NCBI RefSeq assembly: GCF_033118175.1
Contig: NC_083681.1
Coordinates: 12,542,001 to 12,606,000, forward strand
Length of the DNA: 64,000 nucleotides
Reading direction: 5' to 3'
Origin: Dama dama
Lineage: Eukaryota > Chordata > Mammalia > Artiodactyla > Cervidae
In this document: positions 56,223-64,000 of the stretch, in pieces
Layout: each line of letters starts with the position of its first letter
How positions within the stretch are numbered: the stretch's first letter is position 1
Program-made: the position numbers and the translations under genes
The notes under the pieces: model-generated
The model's input: only the letters and a program-made list of their open reading frames with translations
What the model was told of the DNA's origin: nothing
The model's database searches: none

Positions 56223-57174
56223 TTTTTTTTTTTTAACCTGTGTCTTTTTTTTTTTTTTCTTTTTATTAGTTGGAGGCTAATTACTTCACAACATTTCAGT
56301 GGGTTTTGTCATACATTGATATGAATCAGCCATAGACTTACACGTATTCCACATCCCGATCCTCCCTCCCACCTCCCTCTCCACCCGATTCCTCTGGGTC
56401 TTCCCAGTGCACCAGGCCCGAGCACTTGTCTCATGCATCCCACCTGGGCTGGCGATCTGTTTCACCATAGATAGTATACATGCTGTTCTTTTGAAATATC
56501 CCACCCTCACATTCTCCCACAGAGTTCAAAATTCTGTTCTGTATTTCTGTGTCTCTTTTTCTGTTTTGCATATAGGGTTATCGTTACCATCTTTCTAAAT
56601 TCCATATATATGTGTTAGTATGCTGTAATGTTCTTTATCTTTCTGGCTTACTTCACTCTGTATAAGGGGCTCCAGTTTCATCCATCTCATTAGGACTGGT
56701 TCAAATGAATTCTTTTTAACGGCTGAGTATTCCATGGTGTATATGTACCACAGCTTCCTTATCCATTCATCTGCTGATGGGCATATAGGTTGCTTCCATG
56801 TCCTGGCTATTATAAACAGTGCTGCGATGAACATTGGGGTGCACGTGTCTCTTTCAGATCTGGTTTCCTCAGTGTGTATGCCCAGAAGTGGGATTGCTGG
56901 GTCATATGGCAGTTCTATTTCCAGTTTTTTAAGAAATCTCCACACTGTTTTCCATAGTGGCTGTACTAGTTTGCATTCCCACCAAGAGTGTAAGAGGGTT
57001 TCCTTTTCTCCACACCCTCTCCAACATTTATTGCTTGTAGACTTTTGGATAGCAGCCATCCTGACTGGCGTGTAATGGTACCTCATTGTGGTTTTGATTT
57101 GCATTTCTCTAATAATGAGTGATGTTGAGCATTTTTTCATATGTTTGTTAGCCATCTGTATGTCTTCTTTGGAG
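56223..57174 (-). mobile_element. L1-BT with 5' inversion, nested in BovB: 3' segment
   Basis: Minus-strand L1 tail, 3' UTR and ORF2 C-terminus up to tatgtcttctttggag, where the orientation flips. The tail poly(A) is split by aacctgtgtc (56235-56244). The whole L1 is bounded by the 13-bp duplication ctcaactttcttt (56210-56222 and 59131-59143), which belongs to the BovB host. Confidence 0.92.
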
Positions 57175-57323
57175 GAACTGGACAAATTCTTAGAAAAGTA
57201 TAACTTTCCAAAACTGAACCAGGAAGAAATAGAAGATCTTAACAGACCCATCACAAGCAAGGAAATCGAAACTGTAATCAAAAATCTTCCAGCAAACAAA
57301 AGCCCAGGACCAGATGGCTTCAC
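56595..57323 (-). pseudogene. ORF crossing the L1 inversion junction, 242 codons
   Basis: The first ~50 residues (MKPSGPGLLFAGRFLITVSI) are the antisense of the RT linker. From SKEDIQMANKHMKKCSTSLI on it is true L1 ORF2 C-terminus with the C-x3-C-x7-H-x4-C motif (CWRGCGEKETLLHSWWEC) and the native end ILTHIYGI. The fusion is an accident of the inversion and has no expected function. Confidence 0.8.
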
Positions 57324-59130
57324 AGCTGAATTCTACCAAAAATTTAGAGAAGAGCTAACACCTATCTTACTCAAACTCTTCCAGAAAATTGCAGAAGAAG
57401 GTAAGCTTCCAAACTCATTCTATGAGGCCACCATCACCCTAATTCCAAAACCAGACAAAGATGCCACAAAAAAAGAAAACTACAGGCCAATATCACTGAT
57501 GAACATAGATGCAAAATCCTTAACAAAATTCTAGCAAACAGAATCCAACAATATATTAAAAAAATCATACACCATGACCAAGTGGGCTTTATCCCAGGAA
57601 TGCAAGGATTCTTTAATATCCACAAATCAATCAATGTAATACACCACATTAACAAATTGAAAGATAAAAACCATATGATTATCTTAATAGATGCAGAGAA
57701 AGCCTTTGACAAAATTCAACACTCATTTATGATTAAAACTCTCCAAAAAGCAGGAATAGAAGGAACATACCTCAACATAATAAAAGCTATATATGACAAA
57801 CCCACAGCAAGCATCACCCTCAATGGTGAAAAATTGAAAGCATTTCCCCTGAAATCAGGAACAAGAGAAGGGTGCCCACTCTAACCACTACTATTCAACA
57901 TAGTGTTGGAAGTTTTGGCCACAGCAATCAGAGCAGAAAAAGAAGTAAAAGGAATCCAGATAGGAAAAGAAGAAGTGAAACTCTCACTGTTTGCAGATGA
58001 CATGATCCTCTACATAGAAAACCCTAAAGACTCTACCAGAAAATTACTAGAGCTAATCAATGAATATAGTAAAGTTGCAGGATATAAAATTAACACACAG
58101 AAATCCCTTGCATTCCTATATACTAACAATGAAAAAACAGAAAGAGAAATTAAGGAAACAATACCATTCACCATTGCAACAAAAAGAATAAAATACTTAG
58201 GAGTATATCTACCTAAAGAAACAAAAGACCTATACATAGAAAACTATAAAACACTGATGAAAGAAATCAAAGAGGACACAAACAGATGGAGAAACATACC
58301 GTGTTCATGGATTGGAAGAATCAATATTGTCAAAATTGCTATTCTACCCAAAGCAGTCTATAGATTCAATGCAATCCCTATCAAGCTACCAACGGTATTC
58401 TTCACAGAACTAGACCAAAGAATTTCACAATTTGTATGGAAATACAAAAAACCTCAAATAGCCAAAGTAATCTTGAGAAAGAAGAATGGAACTGGAGGAA
58501 TCAACCTGCCTGACTTCAGACTCTACTACAAAGCCACAGTCATCAAGACAGTATGGTACTGGCACAAAGACAGAAATATAGATCAATGGAACAGAATAGA
58601 AAGCCCAGAGATAAATCCACGAACCTATGGACACCTTGTCTTTGACAAAGGAGGCAAGGATATACAATGGAAAAAAGACAACCTCTTTAACAAGTGGTGC
58701 TGGGAAAACTGGTCAACCACTTGTAAAAGAATAAAACTAGAACACTTTCTAACACCATACACAAAAATAAACTCAAAATGGATTAAAGATCTAAATGTAA
58801 GACCAGAAACTATAAAACTCCTAGAGGAGAACATAGGCAAAACACTCTCCGACATAAATCACAGCAAGATCCTCTATGACCCACCTGCCAGAATATTGGA
58901 AATAAAAGCAAAACTAAACAAATGGGACCTAATGAAACTTAAAAGCTTTTGCACTACAAAGGAAACTATAAGTAAGGTGAAAAGACAGCCCTCAGATTGG
59001 GAGAAAATAATAGCAAATGAAGAAACAGACAAAGGATTAATCTCAAAAATATACAAGCAACTCCTGCAGCTCAATTCCAGAAAAATAAATGACCCAATCA
59101 AAAAATGGGCCAAAGAACTAAACAGACATT
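57175..59130 (+). mobile_element. L1-BT with 5' inversion, nested in BovB: inverted 5' segment
   Basis: Plus-strand ORF2 from the start of the RT linker (aactggacaaattcttagaa) to aactaaacagacatt. Its right end and the inner end of the 56.2-57.2-kb segment are one base apart in an intact L1, so the inversion lost almost nothing. It carries a one-base deletion near 57515 and a stop near 57882. Confidence 0.92.
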
Positions 59131-59147
59131 CTCAACTTTCTTTATAG
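57903..59147 (+). pseudogene. L1 ORF2 fragment, RT catalytic motif to mid C-terminus, 414 codons
   Basis: Contains SLFADDMILYI (catalytic FADD near residue 32), KLPTVFFTELDQRISQFVWK, GGINLPDFRLYYKATVIKTV and KAKLNKWDLMKLKSFCTTKE. It then leaves the element into BovB sequence (HSQLSL). The true ORF2 start and earlier RT motifs lie upstream in two frames (57088-57534 and 57582-57884: SPGPDGFTAEFYQ, IDAEKAFDKI). Disabled by the frameshift, the stop and the missing C-terminus. Confidence 0.87.
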
Positions 59148-60087
59148 TCCAACTCTAACATCCATACATCACTACTGGAAAAACCATAGCCTGACTAGAT
59201 GGACCTTTGTTGGCAAAGTAATGTCTCTGCTTTTTAATATGCTGTCTAGGATAGTAAAAAAAATTTGCTTCCAAAGAGTAAGTGTCTTTTAATTTCATGG
59301 CTGTAGTCTTCATCTGCAGTGATTTTGGAGCCCCACAATATAGATCAGCCCTGTTTCCACTGTTTCCCCGTCTATTTGCCATGAAGTGATGGGACCAGAT
59401 GCCATGATCTTTGTTTTCTGAATGTTGAGTTTTGAGTCAATTTTTTCACTCTTCTCTTTCACTTTCATCAAGAGGCTCTTTAGTTCTTCACTTTCTGCCA
59501 TAAGGGTGGTGTCATCTGCATATCTGAGGTTATTGATATTTCTCCCGACAATCTTAATTCCAGCATGTGCTTCCTCAAGCCCAGAGTTTCTCATGATGTA
59601 CTCTGCATAGAAGTTAAATAAGCTGGGTGACAATATACAGCCTTGACGTACTCCTTTTCCTACTTGGAACCAGTCTGTTGTTCCATTTCCAGCTCTAACT
59701 GTTGCTTCCTGACCTTCATACAGATATCCCCTGATGCAGGTCAGGTGGTCTGGTATTCCCATCTCTTTCAGAATTTTCCACAGTTTGTTGTTATCCACAT
59801 AGTTAAAAGATTTGGCATAGTCAATAAAGCAGAAATAGATGTTTTTCAGGAACTCTCTTGCTTTTTCGATGATCCAGCAGGTGTTGGCAATTTGATCTCT
59901 GGTTCCTCTGCCCTTTCCAAAACCAGCTTGAACACTTGAAGATCACAGATCACGTACTGCTGAAGCCTGGCTTCGAGAATTTTGAGCATTACTTTACTGG
60001 TGTGTGAGATGAGTGCCATTGTGCAGTAGTTTGAGCATTTTTTGGCATTGCCTTTCTTTGGGATTGGATGAAAACTGATCTTTTCCA
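59144..60087 (-). mobile_element. Host BovB of the nest: RT region
   Basis: Continues the BovB C-terminus and RT after the first L1, from atagtccaactctaacatcc to ggatgaaaactgatcttttc. Interrupted again by a second L1 at 60088. Confidence 0.9.
59310..59798 (-). pseudogene. BovB RT palm fragment with intact YADD, 162 codons
   Basis: Has KGVRQGCILSPSLFNFYAEY (residues 48-67) and LRYADDTTLMAESEE with the catalytic YADD at residues 93-96, then NIQKTKIMASGPITSWQIDG. Motif A lies upstream in a different frame. This is the only BovB copy in the window where I see the catalytic aspartates preserved, but frameshifts and two L1 insertions disable it. Confidence 0.85.
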
Positions 60088-61337
60088 TTTTTAAAAATTT
60101 ATTTATTTATGTTACTTTACAACATTGTATTGGTTTTGCTACACATTGACTTGAATCCACCATGGGTGTACATGTGTTCCCTATCCTTAACCCCCCTCCC
60201 ACCTCCCTCCCCATCCCATTCCTCTGGGTCATCCCAGTGTACCAGCCCCAACCATCCTGTATCATTCATTGAACCTGGACTGGCGATTTGTTTTACATAT
60301 GATAATTTACATGTTTCAATGCCATTCTTCCATATCATCCCACCCTTGCCCTCTCCCACAGAGTCCAAAAGACAGTTCAACACATCGTGTCTCTCTTGCT
60401 ATCTCACATACAGGGTTATTGTTACCATCTTTCTAAATTCCATATATACGTGTTAGTATACTGTATTGGTGTTTTTCTTTCCGGCTTACTTCACTCTGTA
60501 TAATAGGTACCAGTTTCATCCACCTCATTAGAACTGATTCAAATGTATTCATTTTAATGGCTGAGTAATATCCCATGGTGTATATGTACCACAGCTTCCT
60601 TATCCATTCGTCTGCTGATGGACATCTAGGTTGCTTCCATGTCCTGGCTATTATAAACAGTGCTGCGATGAACATTGGAGTGCACGTGTCTCTCTCAGAT
60701 CTGGTTTCCTCAGTGTGTATGCCCAGCAGCAGGATTGCTGGGTCATATGGCAGATCTATTTCAAGTTTTTTAAGAAATCTCCACACTGTTCTCCACAGTG
60801 GCTGTACTAGTTTGCATTCCCACCAAGAGTGTAAGAGGGTTTCCTTTTCTCCACACCCTCTCCAGCATTTATTGCTTGTAGACTTTTGGATAGCAGCCCT
60901 TCTGACTGGCGTGTAATGGTACCTCATTGTGGTTTTGATTTGCATTTCTCTAAAAATGAGTGATGCTGAGCATCTTTTCATGTGTTTGTTAGCCATCTGT
61001 ATGTCTTCTTTGGAGAAATGTCTGTTTAGTCCTTTGGCCCACTTTTTGATTGGGTCTTTTATTTTTCTGGAATTGAGCTGCAGGAGTTGCTTATATATTT
61101 TTGAGATTAATTCTTTGTCCGTTGCTTCATTGACTATTATTTTCCCCCATTCTGAAGGCTGTCTTTTCACCTTGCTTACAGATTCCTTTGTTGTGCAGAA
61201 ACTTTTAATTTTAATTAGGTCTCATTTGTTTATTTCTGTTTTTATTTCCAATATTCTGGGAGGTGGGTCATAGAGGATCCTGCTGTGGTTTATGCTGGAG
61301 AGTGTTTTGGCTATGTTTTCCTCTAGGAGTTTTATAG
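60088..61337 (-). mobile_element. L1 (second subfamily), 5'-truncated, nested in BovB
   Basis: Minus-strand L1 3' UTR of the type seen at 55.1 kb (catgggtgtacatgtgttcc, aacccccctcccacctccct), then the ORF2 C-terminus, truncated at ggagttttatagt. The long duplication tgaaaactga(t/c)cttttcca, 19 bp with one mismatch, lies at 60069-60087 and 61338-61356. BovB continues on both sides. Confidence 0.93.
60433..61170 (-). pseudogene. L1 ORF2 C-terminal fragment, 245 codons
   Basis: Starts MKRQPSEWGKIIVNEATDKE and ends at the native ILTRIYGI. It has the cysteine motif CWRGCGEKETLLHSWWEC. About 10 residues differ from the 36.3-kb copy, in line with its different 3' UTR subfamily. Confidence 0.85.
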
Positions 61338-61824
61338 TGAAAACTGACCTTTTCCAGTCCTGTGGCCACTGTTGAGTTTTCCAAATTTGCTGGCATATTG
61401 AGTGCAGCACTTTCACAGCATCATCTTTCAGGAGTTGAAATAGCTCAACTGGAATTCCATCACCTCCACTAGCTTTGTTCATAGTGATGCTTTCTAAGGC
61501 CCACTTGACTTCACATTCCAGGATGTCTGGCTCTAGGTGAGTGATCACACCATCATGATTATTTGGGTCGTGAAGATACTTTTTGTACAGTTCTTCTGTG
61601 TATTCTTGCCACCTCTTCTTAATATCTTCTGCTTCTGTTAGGTTCATACCATTTCTGTCCTTTATTGAGCCCATATTTGCATGAAATGTACCCTTGGTAT
61701 CTCTGATTTTGTCGAATAGATCTCTAGTCTTTCCCTTTCTATTGTTTTCCTCTATTTCTTTGTACTGATCACTGATGAAGGCTTTCTTAACTCTCCTTGC
61801 TCTTCTTTGGAACTCTGCATTCAA
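61222..61824 (-). pseudogene. In-frame BovB-L1 chimeric ORF, 200 codons
   Basis: Residues 1 to about 165 are the BovB linker and RT start (NAEFQRRARRVKKAFISDQY, GMNLTEAEDIKKRWQEYTEE, ICQQIWKTQQWPQDWKRSVF). From TIKLLEENIAKTLSSINHSR on it is L1 ORF2. The two LINE proteins join in frame across the L1 5' truncation point by chance. Confidence 0.83.
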
Positions 61825-62709
61825 ATGGGTATCTTTCTTTTTCTCCTTTGCTTTTCACTTCTCTTTTTTTCACAGCTATTTGTAAGTTCTCCTCAAACAG
61901 CCATTTTGCCTTTTTGCATTTCTTTTTCTTGGAGATGGTCTTGATCCCTGTCTCCTGTACAATGTCATGAACCTCCATCCATAGTTCATCAGGAGCTCTG
62001 TCTATCAGATCTAGTCCCTTAAATCTATTTCTCACTTCCACTGTATAGTCATAAGGGATTTGATTTAGGTCATACCTGAATGGTCTAGTGGTTTTCCCTA
62101 CTTTCTTCAATTTAAGTCTGAATTTGGCAATAAGGAGTTCATGATCTGAGCCACAGTCAGCTCCCTGTCTTGCTTTTGCTGATTGTATAGAGCTTCTCCA
62201 TCTTTGGCTGCAAAGAATATAATCAATCTGATTTTGGTGTTGACCATCTGGTGATGTCCATGTGTAGAGTCTTCTCTTGTGTTGTTGGAAGCGGGTGTTT
62301 GCTATGACCAGTGTGTCCTCTTGGCAAAATTCTATTAGCCTTTGCCTTGCTTCATTCTGTACTCCAAGGCCAAATTTGCTTGTTACTCCAGGTTTTTCTT
62401 GACTTCCTACTTTTATATTCCTGTTCCCTATAATGAAAAGACATCTTTTTTGGGTGTTATTTCTAAAAGGTCTTGTAGGTCTTCATAGAACCGTTCAATA
62501 CTGGTCGGGGCATAGACTTGGATTACCATGATATTGAATGATTTGCCTTAGAAACAAACAGAGATAATTATGTTGTTTTTAAGATTACATCAAAGTACTG
62601 CATTTCGGACTCTTTTGTTGACCATGATGGCTACTCCATTTCTTCTCAGGGATTCTTGCCCACAGTAGTAGATATAATGGTCATTTGAGTTAAATTTACC
62701 CATCCCAGA
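61338..62709 (-). mobile_element. Host BovB of the nest: linker and endonuclease region
   Basis: Resumes with gaaaactgaccttttccagt and runs through the linker (61787-62110, IPYDYTVEVRNRFKGLDLID) and the APE endonuclease. It stops at tttacccatcccag, about 360 bp short of the BovB 5' end seen at 20.98 kb. Host sequence follows the probable TSD. Confidence 0.88.
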
Positions 62710-62718
62710 CACACTTAG

Positions 62719-63799
62719 TTGAATAAAAAGTTTCACAAATGGTACATAAGCTTAATACATGTGAAAGAACTTGATATTTTCAGCACATAATTATTTTTTT
62801 TTATTTCCTATTTACAGTGCTGTGCCCATCCCAGATTGGAATCTAAGTCATGAATCAAAGATTCAAGCAAGGATATTATTTTTTTCTGTCTTGTTGTCCA
62901 TAATAAGATGGACAACCTAGTTATGAGACCAAGCACAACACAAATAAAAGCTGCAGAAACTGCTGTATTAGTTACAGATGGTACTGATGTGAATAACTTT
63001 TATTATATTCTAGATCCCTTATAAATAAACCCCCCATTATTGTTGGCATTTTCAGCTAAAGCTTTGATTAACATGGTAGGATGAGGACTTATGCAATATA
63101 TAATGCGCGAAGGATTTTACTATGTAGGAAAACAAGTGCAGTCTTGTTAGGAGAAACTAACTCTAAATCACGCACACCTTAATGATATCTGCAAATGACA
63201 TCTATCCTTTGCAAAGTCAAAATTGGAGCAGTTGCTCATTATATTACTTAATGTTCCTTATAAAAAAAAAATCTGTGTAGTCAAAATATGCTGCAATTGG
63301 TGTCTGAGAAAAGAATATCCTTTCAGAAATAACTAGTTTGTTTTGTTGTTTAAACAATGATAACAATATATAATTCTGTTTCCTTTTCTGTTTTATTCAA
63401 CAGGAGTAAAGTGTTAACCAAAGTATTGATAGTTTATATTTATTTGCTTTCATTGCAAATAATTGAATATCTTATGTTTACTTATATTTAATATTTATTT
63501 CAACATTATAAATCATCAAAATTTATGTAGTTACATGTAAATTATTTTATTTTAAATAAGTAATAATTGAATCTTTTTTTAAGTACATACAGTTGAGCTG
63601 TCATTTATATTTTGATTAATTCTAATTTATGTATGGCCTTTGAAGGAAATATTCTGTTCTTATTGGAGCATTGTGCTTCATTATGAAGATTAGTTAATCT
63701 GAGTGTTGGCTCAGAGATGTTTCAATCAAATTAAAAAAAGAGTAATGATCACCAGTGATAACTCAGAGCAAATTTCATTTGGTTAGGACAATAAAATTT
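62719..63799. other. AT-rich unique DNA
   Basis: No gene or repeat family recognised. Confidence 0.5.
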
Positions 63800-63990
63800 A
63801 GTGTGGTAGTAGGAGTCAGGCTCCCTATTAATATCTGCATTTGAGTCTAGCTCCAATAATTATATGTGTGTGTGTGTTTTACTTAATATCTTTAAGCTTC
63901 AGTTTCCCCAGCAGTAATGTAATAGCATCTGCCACTAAAGGCTGCTGTGAAGGTAAATATAAATGTATGCACGACTGAGTCTAGCATGTT
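63800..63990 (+). mobile_element. MIR SINE split by (TG)n
   Basis: gtaggagtcaggctccctat, catttgagtctagctccaat, then tgtgtgtgtgtgt, then tacttaatatctttaagctt, cagtttccccagcagtaatg and ggctgctgtgaaggtaaat. This is the MIR core in order with a microsatellite inside. Confidence 0.7.
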
Positions 63991-64000
63991 TTCTCAGAAG

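Noticed and set aside
1..64000. A new defence system, gene cluster or CRISPR-like array
   Set aside because: Repeats are dispersed retroelements, not regularly spaced arrays. No clustered intact genes exist, and eukaryotic TE content explains nearly all structure.

Overview
This is a mammalian nuclear window, AT-rich and without any intact host gene that I can see. The repeat families identify a ruminant (pecoran, for example a bovid). They are RTE-type BovB LINEs, L1 elements of the bovine L1-BT kind, tRNA-derived Bov-tA and BovB-derived Bov-A/Bov-A2 SINEs, one CHR-type SINE, a betaretrovirus-type solo LTR, and older MIR, L2, hAT and L1M fossils. I cannot tell species from the sequence alone. 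There is no bacterial, phage or CRISPR signal. Nearly every long ORF is a piece of BovB or L1 coding sequence or its antisense shadow.

Layout. 1-4.5 kb: AT-rich unique DNA with a CHR SINE, an L1 tail with perfect target-site duplications (TSDs), an old BovB tail and a Bov-tA. 4.57-7.88 kb: a near-full-length BovB on the minus strand carrying a second BovB inserted at 6.24-6.76 kb. 10.07-10.92 kb: a young 3' BovB. 11.65-13.42 kb: an NDUFV2 processed pseudogene split by another BovB. 13.6-17.5 kb: L1 tail, Bov-A2, an L1 3' end, BovB and a solo LTR. 20.98-24.05 kb: near-full-length BovB on the plus strand. 25-35 kb: hAT fossil, BovB, old L1, a probable ERV1-type LTR and SINEs. 36.0-38.7 kb: an L1 with a 5' inversion. 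39-49 kb: mostly unique DNA with SINE clusters, including Bov-tA dimers. 49.4-54.1 kb: an old minus-strand L1 broken by a mini-BovB and a Bov-tA. 55.8-62.7 kb: a minus-strand BovB that received two separate L1 insertions, one of them 5'-inverted. The last 1.3 kb is unique DNA and a MIR.

How it fits together. Nothing here is a pathway. The content records successive retrotransposition: L1 and BovB supplied the machinery, the SINEs and the NDUFV2 copy used it, and later elements landed in earlier ones. Several junctions can be read to the base through TSDs, so the relative order of events can be recovered. The most informative loci are the three-layer nest at 55.8-62.7 kb, the two twin-primed L1 copies, the split NDUFV2 pseudogene, the SINE dimer inside one TSD, and the 172-bp internally deleted BovB. 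I found no convincing undescribed biological system. Family names come from remembered consensus features and were not checked by database search.
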